The notes: generated from the sequence alone by a model not told the origin. A stretch of DNA of 64,000 nt from Pelagibacterium flavum (GCF_025854335.1 NZ_CP107716.1:1419001-1483000); one strand, 5' to 3'; shown: positions 18,159-27,155, numbered from the stretch's first letter. Translations and numbers: made by a program.

Positions 18159-18818
18159 CTATTGCGTCGCTCTGGCGCTCTCCACCTCTTCACGCACCAA
18201 ATCGTAGAGTTGCTGCGGGCCGAAGGATTCCAGCGGCCTGCCATTGACGAAAAAGGTTGGTGTCTGACGGACGTTATGGCTCTGAACATCAGCCAAGTCC
18301 TGCTCAAGAACGGCGGTGATCTCGGCCGAGGACATCTCACGCCGTGCCTGCTCAACATCCAGCCCCGCCGCCGCTGCAATTTCCCAGGCTTTTTCGAGAT
18401 CGGGTGCATCATGCACGGCCCATTCCGGCTGTCGCGCCAGCAGGGCCTCCAGCACGGGTTCGTAGCGGTTCTGAAGACGGGCTGTTTCCAAAATCCTGAC
18501 AGCTTCATCCGATCCCTCATGGAAGGGCGCGTATCGGATGACAAGGCGCGTCTCATTAGGGAAATTCGCCATGATCTGCTTAACGGCTGGATAGAAAGCT
18601 CGGCACGCCTCGCAGGACGGATCAAAGAATTCCACGATCGTCACCGGCGCATCCGCCGGGCCGATTACCGGTGAATGCGCCCTGACGAGCGCGTCCCCTT
18701 GCGGCGCTGCGACGGGCTGTGCCGAGGTGCTGCCGTAGCGGTCGTAGATATAGGCACCGCCGGCAAACACAATCAGTGCGACAAGACCAGTGAGAAGTAC
18801 GATGGACCGTCTGGTCAT
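18159..18818 (-). CDS. DsbA-family thiol-disulphide oxidoreductase, membrane anchored
   Basis: A 219-residue protein: N-terminal helix (SIVLLTGLVALIVFAGGAYI) and a periplasmic thioredoxin-like DsbA domain. Active site is CEAC in FFDPSCEACRAFYP; cis-proline is in RQTPTFFVNGRP. It belongs to the DsbA group that includes suppressors of copper sensitivity and FrnE-like proteins. Start ATG 18818 overlaps the dsbB stop (ATGA), giving a dsbB-dsbA pair on the minus strand. The frame is open further upstream but overlaps dsbB. It may protect or form disulphides in periplasmic proteins under metal stress. Confidence 0.9.
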   Translation of the reverse strand: MTRRSIVLLTGLVALIVFAGGAYIYDRYGSTSAQPVAAPQGDALVRAHSPVIGPADAPVTIVEFFDPSCEACRAFYPAVKQIMANFPNETRLVIRYAPFHEGSDEAVRILETARLQNRYEPVLEALLARQPEWAVHDAPDLEKAWEIAAAAGLDVEQARREMSSAEITAVLEQDLADVQSHNVRQTPTFFVNGRPLESFGPQQLYDLVREEVESARATQ

Positions 18819-19255
18819 GTTGAACGTCTCCGGTGCGCGAGAACGAGAAGAAGAGCGATGCTCCCAAAGGCGGCGAGCGATAGGTAAGGGAGCGGCAAAA
18901 TGCCAAGGACCGTCATCTCGACGCCAGAACATGACGGGCCGTCTTGTGTACAAGGCTCGATGGCTGCTGGAAGGATCCTCGCATAAAGGAGGGAGTGGAA
19001 TGCAGCGATGGCGGCACCTAGGGCAGCCAGTGGAAGTCCGTACCGGGAAACGCTGGCATCACCTCGAAAGCTAGCGACAGCCAGAATGACCGCCAGCGGA
19101 AACATGAAAGCGCGCTGATGCCAGCACAGATTGCACGGCGTCTGTCCCATGACCTCACCAATGAAGAGAGCGCTGAGCGAGGCGGCAAGCGCAATGAGCC
19201 ATGCCGAGAAGACGAACGCCCAGGTATTTGCAGTCGTGCCCGCCCCGGTGGTCAT
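18815..19255 (-). CDS. dsbB: Disulphide bond formation protein B
   Basis: A 146-residue four-helix membrane protein. The first redox pair is in TPCNLCWHQR (CXXC) and the second in EPCTQDGPSC, as in DsbB, which passes electrons from DsbA to quinone. ATG 19255 is chosen because AAAGGGAG lies before it; in-frame ATGs 21 and 36 bases upstream have no such site. Its promoter faces away from zntA and contains MerR-type operator 2, so the pair is probably part of the same metal regulon. Confidence 0.9.
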   Translation of the reverse strand: MTTGAGTTANTWAFVFSAWLIALAASLSALFIGEVMGQTPCNLCWHQRAFMFPLAVILAVASFRGDASVSRYGLPLAALGAAIAAFHSLLYARILPAAIEPCTQDGPSCSGVEMTVLGILPLPYLSLAAFGSIALLLVLAHRRRST

Positions 19256-19317
19256 AGCACTCCCTTTCGCCATCGTTTCGCTTCGCTCCATTTACCTTTG
19301 CATTCAACTATTTCTGC

Positions 19318-19338
19318 ACCCTGTACCCACTACAGGGT
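19318..19338 (-). promoter_or_regulatory. MerR-type operator 2, promoter of dsbB-dsbA
   Basis: ACCCTGTA-cccac-TACAGGGT is a perfect 8-bp dyad. On the minus strand it lies inside a 19-base spacer following a TTGACC -35 hexamer (19336-19341), the stretched spacing typical of MerR-activated promoters. The -10 (CAGAAA) is weak. Confidence 0.75.
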
Positions 19339-19414
19339 CAAGGCTCCTTAATGAAGTTGTACCGCGAATTTGCACGTGGATCGCAGCGCGAAATCAAATA
19401 AACGAAGTCCACTC

Positions 19415-19445
19415 TTGACCCTATAGTTGCTACAGGGTCTATCTG
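19415..19445 (+). promoter_or_regulatory. MerR-type promoter/operator 3, driving the P-type ATPase
   Basis: -35 TTGACC (19415-19420) and -10 TATCTG (19440-19445) are separated by 19 bases. The spacer holds the dyad GACCCTATA-gttgc-TACAGGGTC (19417-19439). A 19-base spacer with a central dyad is the hallmark of metal-inducible MerR promoters. Confidence 0.85.
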
Positions 19446-19476
19446 CGGTGTCACATTAAACCATCGAGGTGACACC

Positions 19477-21609
19477 ATGGCGGCAGCGAGCCCTTACAGA
19501 CTGCGTATAGAAGGCATGGACTGCGCCTCGTGCGCATTGAAAATCGAGACGGCGATGCAACGCCTGCCGGGCGTTAGCGACATCAATGTCAGCTACGCCA
19601 ACGAGACGCTAGCATTGCAACTCGATGAAGACCGGACGGCCCTCGGCACTATTGAGCAAAAGATCCGAGCGCTCGGGTACACGCCAGTGATCGAGCAGGC
19701 TGAGACGAAGGGGGGGCCGCCTCGGAAGCGCATCACAGAGGCGTGGTGGAAAGGCAGCAAGGGTCGGCTTGTACTGCTGACCGGCGCACTGTTCATGCTT
19801 GCCTTCGCCATTGCGCGTATCCTGCCGGATTGGGAGCAATGGCTCTATTCAGGTGCGGCCCTGATCAGCGTTATCCCGTTCGCGCGGCGGGCGGTCGCCG
19901 GTGCGATGTCCGGCTCACCCTTCACCATCGAGACGTTGATGACGGTCGCGGCACTCGGCGCGGTCGCCATCGGCGAGGCCGAAGAAGCTGCTGTCGTGAT
20001 CTTCCTGTTCGCAGTGGGCGAGCTGCTTGAAACCGTGGCGGCAGGCCGTGCGCGGGCAGGCATTGAAGCGCTGATCGATCTCGTGCCCCGGGTCGCGTTC
20101 CGCGAGCGTGATGGTGTCATTGAGCAGGTCGCTGCCGAAGAGTTGGCTATTGGTGATGTCGTCGTTGTTCGGCCTGGGGACCGTGTGCCGTCTGACGGCA
20201 CGGTGATTGATGGTGCATCTGAGGTCGATGAGGCGCCCGTGACAGGCGAATCCATGCCCGTGCTTAAAGAAGCCGGCGCAAACGTCTATGCCGGCAGCAT
20301 CAATGCAAATGGCGAGTTGCGAGTGTCGATCAGTCATGTCGCGGCCGACAATACCATTGCCCGCATCATCCACATGGTCGAGGAAGCTCAGGAATCAAAG
20401 GCCCCGACGGCGCGTATGATCGACCGTTTCAGCCGCTGGTATACGCCTGGCGCTATGGTCGTCGCGGCTCTGATCGTCGTGGTGCCGCCGCTCGCCTTCG
20501 GCGGTGACTGGATGACATGGGTATATCGGGGTCTTGCGACGTTGCTGATTGCTTGCCCCTGCGCGCTCGTGATTTCCACGCCGGCGGCTATTGCCTCGGG
20601 TCTTGCCGCCGGCGCGCGTCAGGGATTGCTGATTAAGGGGGGCGCGGCACTGGAAATACTCGGTAAGGTCGTAACTGTTGCCTTCGACAAGACAGGAACG
20701 CTGACGCGTGGCCATCCCCAGGTGACGGACATTGTGCCGATCAATGGGGACGAGAACGCCGTCCTTGCCATTGCAGCGGCCGTCGAGCGCAGCACCAGCC
20801 ATCCTCTCGGGGTTGCAATCGTGGAGGCGGCAAAAGTGCGGGGGCTCGAACTGCCCGTCACCTTCGGGGGCGGCGTTGCCACACCCGGCAAAGCGGTCAC
20901 AGCGCGGTTGAAGGACGGCTTCGCTTCGGTCGGGTCTCCCCGTCATGCCGCCGAACAGGCTGCCCTCGAAGAGAACATTGCCGAGACGATCACCACACTG
21001 GAGAGCCAGGGCAAGACGGTCGTCGTGCTTATAAAGGGCAAGACCATCGAGGGATTGATCGCGTTGCGCGACGAACCGCGCGACGACGCTATCGAAGGTG
21101 TGAAGCGGCTGACAGATCGAGGTGTGCGGCCACTGATGCTGACCGGCGACAACAAGCGCACGGCCGACGCCATTGCGGCCCATCTTGGCCTTGAGGCAAG
21201 CGCCGAATTGTTGCCCGACGCCAAGCTCGCCGAGATCGGTCGCCTCAAAGCTAATGGCCCGATCGCCATGGTGGGAGACGGTATCAATGACGCGCCGGCG
21301 CTCGCAGCCGCTTCCGTTGGCGTTGCCATGGGTGCAGGCACCGACGTTGCTCTGGAGACCGCAGATGCCGCGCTGCTCAGAAACCGGGTGACGGGTGTTG
21401 CCGATCTCATCGGGTTGTCACAGGCGACACTCGGCAATATTTGGCAAAATATCGCCATAGCGCTTGGTCTGAAGGCCGTCTTCCTCGTGACGACTCTATT
21501 CGGCATTACCACGCTCTGGATGGCGATTCTCGCCGATACGGGCGCTACGGTCCTCGTTACAGCCAATGCGCTGCGCCTGCTGACCTGGCGCGGCACCCGC
21601 GACAAATGA
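19477..21609 (+). CDS. zntA: Zn/Cd/Pb-exporting P-type ATPase (P1B)
   Basis: A 710-residue P1B ATPase. An N-terminal heavy-metal-associated domain has the GMDCASC metal site. The actuator loop shows TGES, the membrane metal site CPC sits in LLIACPCALV, the phosphorylated Asp is in DKTGTLT, the HP motif is in STSHPLG and the hinge is GDGINDAPA. Asp in ILADTGATV of the last helices is diagnostic for Zn/Cd/Pb rather than Cu pumps. It expels divalent soft metals from the cytosol. The promoter upstream has a MerR dyad. Symbol given for the family; Pb versus Cd preference is not decidable here. Confidence 0.93.
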   Translation: MAAASPYRLRIEGMDCASCALKIETAMQRLPGVSDINVSYANETLALQLDEDRTALGTIEQKIRALGYTPVIEQAETKGGPPRKRITEAWWKGSKGRLVLLTGALFMLAFAIARILPDWEQWLYSGAALISVIPFARRAVAGAMSGSPFTIETLMTVAALGAVAIGEAEEAAVVIFLFAVGELLETVAAGRARAGIEALIDLVPRVAFRERDGVIEQVAAEELAIGDVVVVRPGDRVPSDGTVIDGASEVDEAPVTGESMPVLKEAGANVYAGSINANGELRVSISHVAADNTIARIIHMVEEAQESKAPTARMIDRFSRWYTPGAMVVAALIVVVPPLAFGGDWMTWVYRGLATLLIACPCALVISTPAAIASGLAAGARQGLLIKGGAALEILGKVVTVAFDKTGTLTRGHPQVTDIVPINGDENAVLAIAAAVERSTSHPLGVAIVEAAKVRGLELPVTFGGGVATPGKAVTARLKDGFASVGSPRHAAEQAALEENIAETITTLESQGKTVVVLIKGKTIEGLIALRDEPRDDAIEGVKRLTDRGVRPLMLTGDNKRTADAIAAHLGLEASAELLPDAKLAEIGRLKANGPIAMVGDGINDAPALAAASVGVAMGAGTDVALETADAALLRNRVTGVADLIGLSQATLGNIWQNIAIALGLKAVFLVTTLFGITTLWMAILADTGATVLVTANALRLLTWRGTRDK

Positions 21610-21675
21610 GCCCAAGCAGTGCGCGAAGGCAGGTCGCGGCTTCCACTTCTCGCCAAGAAAGCCGAGGTGTAATTT

Positions 21676-22284
21676 ATGAGTAATCAGTCCAAGGGCAGTG
21701 CCACTTCATCCGAGAAGAGCGAACAATGGGCGCTCGCATGGGTGCTTGCGATCAATACGGCCCAGGCAGCCATTGTGGGGGGATTAGGGTGGTGGGCTCA
21801 GTCAACAGGATTGATGGGCTCTGCACTCGATAATCTTGGCGATGCCGGTGTCTACGCTATTAGCCTTTTCGTCGTAGGTCGCGGTTTGGCGGCGAAGGTT
21901 CGAGTTGCCCGGCTGTCGGGTATCCTTCTGATGGTTTTCGCTGGCCTTCTTCTATTTGAAGTCGGTCGTCGCTTCTTCACTGGCTCCGATCCGATAGGGC
22001 CGGTCATGATTGCCGTGGCAATCGCGAGCGCGCTTACGAATATGATCTGCATGTGGTTCCTGAAATCTCATCGGGAAGGCGGCGTGCATCTGCAAGCCTC
22101 ATGGATTTTCACGACAAACGACATGCTCGTGAACTCAGCCATCGCTGTTTCTGGTCTCGCCGTAATTCTTTTCAGCTCGCCCTATCCGGATCTGATCATT
22201 GGTCTGGGTGTGGTTGTTGTCGTTGTCAGAAGCGGCTTGGAAATCCTTGAGAAGGCCGGCGAAGCTGGAAACGAAGGAAAGTAA
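21676..22284 (+). CDS. Cation diffusion facilitator-like transporter without C-terminal domain
   Basis: A 202-residue membrane protein with the CDF transmembrane fold: six helices, metal-site residues visible in SALDNLGDAGVYA and in FTTNDMLVNSA. The cytosolic C-terminal metal-binding domain of classical CDFs (about 90 residues) is missing and the protein ends soon after the last helix. Short CDF proteins of this type are common in metal-resistance islands. It lies 66 bases after the ATPase and one base before the PCuAC gene, in the same direction, so probably the same operon. Confidence 0.85.
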   Translation: MSNQSKGSATSSEKSEQWALAWVLAINTAQAAIVGGLGWWAQSTGLMGSALDNLGDAGVYAISLFVVGRGLAAKVRVARLSGILLMVFAGLLLFEVGRRFFTGSDPIGPVMIAVAIASALTNMICMWFLKSHREGGVHLQASWIFTTNDMLVNSAIAVSGLAVILFSSPYPDLIIGLGVVVVVVRSGLEILEKAGEAGNEGK

Positions 22285-22285
22285 C

Positions 22286-22789
22286 ATGACAAGTTTGCGA
22301 GCCCTATCCGCAGCCTTCCTTGCCCTTGCAGTATCGATCTCTCCTGCTGTGGGACACGACTTCCAGACTGGTTCGATCACCATCGATCATCCGTGGTCAC
22401 GCGCGACTCCGCCGATCGCCCCGGTAGCCGGCGGCTATCTGACGCTGACGAATAATGGCGGTATGGCCGACCGTCTGGTTTCGATCTCATCGCCCCTGTC
22501 AGAACGGGCGGAGATCCACGAGTCGACCGTAAGCAATGGGGTTGCCAGCATGAGGCCAGTGCAAAATGGCGTCGAGATCGAGGTTGGCGAAACGGTCGAG
22601 CTTCAGCCTGGCGGTATGCACATCATGTTCATGAAGCCATCGCGTCCTTTAAAGGAAGGGGAACGGTTTGCCGCGAAGCTCACATTCGAGCAAGCCGGAA
22701 CCGTCGAGGTCGAGTTTGTCGTGCAGGGTATGGGTGCAGGTCCGGCAACAACGAGCGAGCATGACGGGCACGGGGAGCCAGAGCAATGA
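22286..22789 (+). CDS. Periplasmic copper chaperone, PCu(A)C family
   Basis: A 167-residue protein with a signal peptide ending near SPAVG and the PCuAC fold. Copper ligands fit the family motif H(M)X10MX21HXM: AEIHESTV, ASMRPV, PGGMHIMFM. The start SITIDHPWSRATPP is typical. A His-rich tail (SEHDGHGEPEQ) may bind extra metal. PCuAC delivers Cu(I) to the CuA site of cytochrome oxidase together with SCO, whose gene follows with a four-base overlap. ATG 22286 comes after AAGGAAAG. Confidence 0.92.
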   Translation: MTSLRALSAAFLALAVSISPAVGHDFQTGSITIDHPWSRATPPIAPVAGGYLTLTNNGGMADRLVSISSPLSERAEIHESTVSNGVASMRPVQNGVEIEVGETVELQPGGMHIMFMKPSRPLKEGERFAAKLTFEQAGTVEVEFVVQGMGAGPATTSEHDGHGEPEQ

Positions 22790-23406
22790 GCGGCATCAAA
22801 CTCTTCCGTCTCGTTACCTGGGTTGCTGTCGCCGTCGTCGGAGGGCTTTTCATCGGCTTGTCAGTATCCAAGCCTTGGCAGCAGCAAACTGCGGCGGTCG
22901 CGTCTTCGACAGGCATCGCAGCTATCGGCGGCCCGTTCCAGCTCATATCTCATCAAGGCGAGACAATCGGCAATGCCGCGCTGGCTGGAAAGCCTTATCT
23001 CGCCTTCTTCGGCTTCACCCATTGTCCCGATGTGTGTCCGACCACGCTCTACGAACTCAGCGATCTCATGAACGAGCTCGGGCCGGCAGCCGACCAGTTC
23101 AACGTACTGTTCTTCACAGTCGATCCCGAACGGGACACCCAAGAACTGCTGTCTCAATACATGACAGCCTTTGATGATCGCATCCTCGCATTGCGGGGAA
23201 ATCGACAGGAAACGGACGCCGTGGTGAAGGCCTTTGCGGCCTACGCGCGAAAAGTGCCTCTGGAGGGGGGCGAATACACGATGGATCACACCGCAGGCGT
23301 CTACATGATGGATGCCGAGAGCCAATTCGTCGGCACGCTCGACATGCACGAGCCGCGAGAGATTCGATTGCAGAAGCTCCGCCGCCTGGCGGGCGAGATT
23401 GGCTGA
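22786..23406 (+). CDS. SCO1/SenC-family copper chaperone
   Basis: A 206-residue membrane-anchored thioredoxin-like protein: N-terminal helix (LVTWVAVAVVGGLFIGLSV), copper/redox motif CPDVCP within GFTHCPDVCPTT, and the conserved His in YTMDHTAG. SCO proteins insert copper into cytochrome oxidase or act as thiol reductases. Neighbouring PCuAC and CcdA supply copper and electrons. The ATG overlaps the upstream stop, and the end overlaps ccdA by one base. Confidence 0.93.
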   Translation: MSGIKLFRLVTWVAVAVVGGLFIGLSVSKPWQQQTAAVASSTGIAAIGGPFQLISHQGETIGNAALAGKPYLAFFGFTHCPDVCPTTLYELSDLMNELGPAADQFNVLFFTVDPERDTQELLSQYMTAFDDRILALRGNRQETDAVVKAFAAYARKVPLEGGEYTMDHTAGVYMMDAESQFVGTLDMHEPREIRLQKLRRLAGEIG

Positions 23407-24149
23407 TGGAGTTCTCCAGCATCGGAATAGCGACGGCTTTCGCCGCTGGCGTCGTATCCTTCCTGTCGCCCTGCGTTCTGCCGCTGGTGCCGGGCTATAT
23501 TTCCTACGTCGCAGGCCGCACGATTAGCCCAGACGGAATTGCGGCCGATACAGAATTCAGGGCAGCGGGCCGAACTCTCGGCCTCAGCCTCTGCTTCGTG
23601 CTCGGCTTCACGACCGTGTTCGTCATCCTTGGGGCCAGCGCCACCGTGTTGAGCCGGCTCTTGCGCATGTATCTTTTCGAAGCGAACCTGATTGGCGGAG
23701 GGATCGTTATCGTCTTCGGCCTATTCACGACCGGCCTCGTACCAATGCCCTGGCTCAATCGTGAAGCCCGGTTCCATGCCAATCCGGGCAGCGGAAGCGC
23801 TGGGGCCGCTTATCTCCTGGGTCTCGCTTTTGCGTTCGGCTGGACTCCCTGCATCGGACCAGTGCTAGGTGCGATTCTGACCCTCTCCGCTGCCAACGCC
23901 ACGGTTGCAAGCGGAACGACGCTGCTCGCCGTCTATTCCCTGGGCCTTGGCCTCCCTTTCATCTTGGCCGCTTTGTTCATGCGCGGGTTCATGGCTCGGA
24001 TGATGTCGATGCGCCGCACTGGCCGCGTGCTCAAAATCGTCGCTGGTGGGGTGATGGTGGTGATGGGCATCGCCATGATCACCGGCCATCTCTCCAGCTT
24101 TGCGATATGGCTGCTCCAGACCTTCCCGGCCCTCGGCCGCATCGGCTAA
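23406..24149 (+). CDS. ccdA: CcdA-type thiol-electron transporter
   Basis: A 247-residue six-helix protein of the CcdA/DsbD family. The membrane cysteines lie in FLSPCVLPLVPGY and in GWTPCIGPVLGA. It carries reducing power from cytosolic thioredoxin to periplasmic thiols such as SCO or apocytochrome c. Start shares one base with the SCO stop (TGATG). In context it probably keeps the SCO/PCuAC copper chaperones and the CEAC DsbA-like protein reduced. Confidence 0.92.
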   Translation: MEFSSIGIATAFAAGVVSFLSPCVLPLVPGYISYVAGRTISPDGIAADTEFRAAGRTLGLSLCFVLGFTTVFVILGASATVLSRLLRMYLFEANLIGGGIVIVFGLFTTGLVPMPWLNREARFHANPGSGSAGAAYLLGLAFAFGWTPCIGPVLGAILTLSAANATVASGTTLLAVYSLGLGLPFILAALFMRGFMARMMSMRRTGRVLKIVAGGVMVVMGIAMITGHLSSFAIWLLQTFPALGRIG

Positions 24150-24173
24150 ACCGAAGTTAAAGGAAATCTCGAC

Positions 24174-24638
24174 ATGCTCAGGCTCGGCCTTCCCATTGCC
24201 TTTGGCGGATTTTTCTTCGATCAGGCGACGAAGTGGTGGGTGCTGAACCATGCTATGAATCCGCCTCAGGTCATCCCCGTTACCGGCTTCTTCAATCTGG
24301 TGCTCGGCTTCAATACCGGCGTGAGCTTCGGATTGTTCGGCCAGGCTCCGGCTTGGACCCTGGTAGCGTTCACGCTTACCATAGTTGCGGGGCTCCTGGT
24401 CTGGATCAAGCGAACCGACAGCAGACTAACGGCCTGCGCCCTTGGGCTCATCGTCGGAGGTGCGCTCGGCAATCTGCTCGATCGGCTGCGCCAGGGTGCC
24501 GTGACGGATTTTCTGGATTTTTACGTTGGCAGCTATCATTGGCCCACCTTTAACGTTGCCGACGTAGCGATTGTTTGCGGGGTAGGGCTTTTGCTCGTGG
24601 AGAGCGTTCTGGCACGAGGTGAAGCAAAAACTACATGA
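24174..24638 (+). CDS. lspA: Lipoprotein signal peptidase (type II)
   Basis: A 154-residue four-helix aspartyl protease. Catalytic aspartates are in GNLLDRLRQGAVTDFLDF and FNVADVAI; FFDQATKWWVLNH at the start is typical. This is likely a second, island-borne copy rather than the housekeeping gene, as in pbr-type lead operons where a signal peptidase gene sits with the P-type ATPase. The context fits a metal island. Its stop overlaps the next gene by four bases. Confidence 0.92.
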   Translation: MLRLGLPIAFGGFFFDQATKWWVLNHAMNPPQVIPVTGFFNLVLGFNTGVSFGLFGQAPAWTLVAFTLTIVAGLLVWIKRTDSRLTACALGLIVGGALGNLLDRLRQGAVTDFLDFYVGSYHWPTFNVADVAIVCGVGLLLVESVLARGEAKTT

Positions 24639-25750
24639 ACAGAAGTCCTCGCCAGCTATTCGAGAGCCATGGTTCGGGGGAAATAGACGTTCTGGTGATC
24701 GGCGCGGGTCAAGCGGGTCTCGCAGCCGGTTATTACCTTGCCAGAACAGAGCTTTCATTCCTGATCGTTGATCGCCACGCCCGCATCGGCGACAGTTGGC
24801 GCCGTCGCTACGATTCCATGACGTTGTTTACCCCGCGCGCATTCAGTTCGCTGCCTGGTCTTGCGCTCGACGGGGACCCGGACGGCTACCCAACGCGAGA
24901 CGAGTTTGCGAACTATCTCGAAACCTACGCCAGCCAGTTCGACCTACGGGTGCATTCTGAAAATGGTGTGGCTCGGCTCGAACGCGGGGCTGATGAGCGG
25001 TTCACCGCGCAACTCGATGATGGCAGACACGTGGTCGCCACGGCGGTAATCGTCGCGACGGGTGCGTTTCAGAAACCAATAATCCCAACGATTGCTGCCG
25101 GCTTCAACAATGCGGTCGCTCAACTGACACCGGAAAGTTATCATAATCCCGGTGATCTCCCGCCTGGCACGGTCCTTGTTGTCGGGGATGGAGCAAGCGG
25201 GCGCGACATCGCAGCTGAGCTGGCTTTGACCCATGACGTGCTGCTTGCGGTTGGGCGCAGCCGCCGACTCTTTCCAGAACGCATTCTCGGCAAGAGTACA
25301 TGGTGGTGGCTGCACACATTGGGCTTGATGAGAGCAAGGCCCGAATCCGCGATAGGACGCCTGATGCGGCGCGCGGACCCCTTTCCTGACAGGGATCGCA
25401 GCCTTGACGACTTGGAACGAAGGGGCGTAGGCGTCGCAAAACGCTTGGTCTCTTCACAAGACCGCTTCGCATTCTTTGCCGATGGATCGAACCGGGTGGT
25501 CGATTCCGTCATCTGGTGCATTGGATATCGAGATGATAGCGCATGGCTCCAGATTCCAGGCAGTACGCATCCCAACGGAAGCTTTATGCAAGAGGGCGGG
25601 CTAGCTCCAGTACCCGGCCTTTTTCATCTAGGTCGCCCATGGCAGCGGAATCGTGCTTCAGCCCTCGTGATGGGCGCAGGTGAAGATGCTTCCGTAGTTG
25701 TCGCCGCGTGTCTGAAATTTTGCGCCGGCCGCGACTATAGCATGACGTGA
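24635..25750 (+). CDS. Flavin-containing monooxygenase-like NAD(P)/FAD oxidoreductase (CzcO-like)
   Basis: A 371-residue protein with two nucleotide folds: FAD site VIGAGQAGLAAGYYLA (residues 21-36) and NADPH site VVGDGASGRDIAAE. The segment RIGDSWRRRYDSMTLFTPR is typical of the CzcO/trimethylamine-monooxygenase-like group, and VIWCIGYR marks the second FAD strand. It is translated with lspA (ATGA). CzcO-like genes are common in metal and arsenic islands but their substrates are mostly untested. Confidence 0.87.
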   Translation: MNRSPRQLFESHGSGEIDVLVIGAGQAGLAAGYYLARTELSFLIVDRHARIGDSWRRRYDSMTLFTPRAFSSLPGLALDGDPDGYPTRDEFANYLETYASQFDLRVHSENGVARLERGADERFTAQLDDGRHVVATAVIVATGAFQKPIIPTIAAGFNNAVAQLTPESYHNPGDLPPGTVLVVGDGASGRDIAAELALTHDVLLAVGRSRRLFPERILGKSTWWWLHTLGLMRARPESAIGRLMRRADPFPDRDRSLDDLERRGVGVAKRLVSSQDRFAFFADGSNRVVDSVIWCIGYRDDSAWLQIPGSTHPNGSFMQEGGLAPVPGLFHLGRPWQRNRASALVMGAGEDASVVVAACLKFCAGRDYSMT

Positions 25751-25832
25751 CTGCCCCTGTGATAGGTCGCGGATGACGTGGCCACCTGCAACGTCTGGTT
25801 TCAGGAGCGACGACCTGCCTAACTAACGTCCT

Positions 25833-25904
25833 GAATGGGGTCGACTGCGGAACGTCAGCTTTCCTCAATCTCTCGCCAAGACCGGACAGTCCGCTGACGG
25901 CCCC
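25833..25904 (+). repeat. Dispersed intergenic repeat, copy C
   Basis: 72 bases, GAATGGGGTCGACTGCGGAA through CGCTGACGGCCCC. It shares CGTCAGCTTTCCTCAA, TCGCCAAGACCGGACAG with the family. It marks the right edge of the metal island, between the monooxygenase and the TetR gene. Confidence 0.8.
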
Positions 25905-25972
25905 AATGGGTTGCCAGTCATAGAGTCCGCGAGCGACGATGAAAGCAGAGGTAGTTACATGCCGCTTTCGAG

Positions 25973-26632
25973 TTGGCCTCCTTGACATCAAGCTTTCCGT
26001 TTGTCAATGAATTGAATTCAGTTCAGCATATTCGAGAAAATGCGGCATTGGGCAAGGTTCGAAACCTGATTGAGGCGGCTGAGGCCGAACTTATCGCTGG
26101 CCATGGTCAGTTCGAAATGCAAGCCGTTGCCAAGCGCGCACACGTATCGGTTGGGCTCGCCTATCACCACTTCGGATCAAAAGCGGGATTGATTGCTGCT
26201 GTCGTTGAGGCTTTCTATCAGCGGCTCGACGAAGCGGTTTTTTCAAATATCAAATGGCCCAGCGAGTCCTGGGCAGAAAGAGAGCGCGGCCGGATTGGCG
26301 CGTATATCGCGTTTCACTATGCCGATCCTTTCGCCCTGCTTGTGATCGGCAGCATGAGCCGGGCGCCTGAAGTGCTCGACGTCGAGAAGGCGTTCACCGA
26401 CCGGCAACTGGCTGCGGGAGCGCGGATGCTCGACGAGGCCCGGCGGCTCGGAGTTATTTCCGATGATGCCGACCCTCATCTCACCATCGCAATGATGATC
26501 GGTGGAATTCGGCAGGCTGTGGTCGGTGCCTTGATGCAGGATCCAAGGCCCGATCCCGAAAATCTGACGAATGATATCTGGGCGTTTATGTCCGCAGCGT
26601 TGCGTTTAACCAAAGGAAAGTCGAGTGTTTGA
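25973..26632 (+). CDS. TetR-family regulator, translationally coupled to fabA
   Basis: A 219-residue TetR protein: HTH at about residues 45-70 ([20 protein letters not shown]) followed by an all-helical ligand domain. The start is uncertain; TTG 25973 is the first candidate in the open frame, and there is no strong ribosome site, so the true start may lie in the poorly conserved first 30 residues. It overlaps fabA by eight bases, so it probably controls unsaturated fatty acid synthesis, like FabR in other bacteria, by inference from coupling only. Confidence 0.82.
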   Translation: MASLTSSFPFVNELNSVQHIRENAALGKVRNLIEAAEAELIAGHGQFEMQAVAKRAHVSVGLAYHHFGSKAGLIAAVVEAFYQRLDEAVFSNIKWPSESWAERERGRIGAYIAFHYADPFALLVIGSMSRAPEVLDVEKAFTDRQLAAGARMLDEARRLGVISDDADPHLTIAMMIGGIRQAVVGALMQDPRPDPENLTNDIWAFMSAALRLTKGKSSV

Positions 26633-27155
26633 TCCTAGGTCGTTCCATACGCCGCAGTCTTCCTACACCAGGCAAGAACTGCTTAAATCCGCATCTGGCG
26701 GCTATTTCGGGCCGGGCAACGCTCAGTTGCCGGCACCCCCAATGCTCATGATGGACCGCATCACCGAAATCAGCCTGGGGGGCGGAGCTTTCAGCAAAGG
26801 GCATGTCATTGCTGAATTGGATATCGCACCCGATCTCTGGTTCTTTGACTGCCATTTCCCGGGCGATCCTGTGATGCCGGGATGCCTGGGGTTGGACGCG
26901 ATGTGGCAGATCATCGGCTTTTGGCTTGGATGGTCCGGCTCTCCCGGCAAAGGCCGCGCCTCGGGCGTGGGCGAGGTCAAGTTCAGGGGCCAGATACTGC
27001 CGGAAACACGGCGCGTGCGGTATGAGGTTGATATCCGTCAGGCCCGGCGCGGCAAACTCGTTGTAGGGACCGGCGACGGCCGAGTGCTGGCGGACGGTGC
27101 TCCAGGCTATGTTGCCAAAGATATGAAGGTAAGTCTCATTCCCCCTGCCGTCTGA
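26625..27155 (+). CDS. fabA: 3-hydroxydecanoyl-ACP dehydratase/isomerase FabA
   Basis: A 176-residue FabA. The active-site His and Asp are in [40 protein letters not shown] is the usual N-terminal signature. It dehydrates 3-hydroxydecanoyl-ACP and isomerises the product to start unsaturated fatty acids. GTG start at 26625 follows AAAGGAAAG and overlaps the TetR stop. Unusually, no fabB follows; the next 560 bases are non-coding, so the FabB partner must be elsewhere. Confidence 0.92.
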   Translation: MFDPRSFHTPQSSYTRQELLKSASGGYFGPGNAQLPAPPMLMMDRITEISLGGGAFSKGHVIAELDIAPDLWFFDCHFPGDPVMPGCLGLDAMWQIIGFWLGWSGSPGKGRASGVGEVKFRGQILPETRRVRYEVDIRQARRGKLVVGTGDGRVLADGAPGYVAKDMKVSLIPPAV

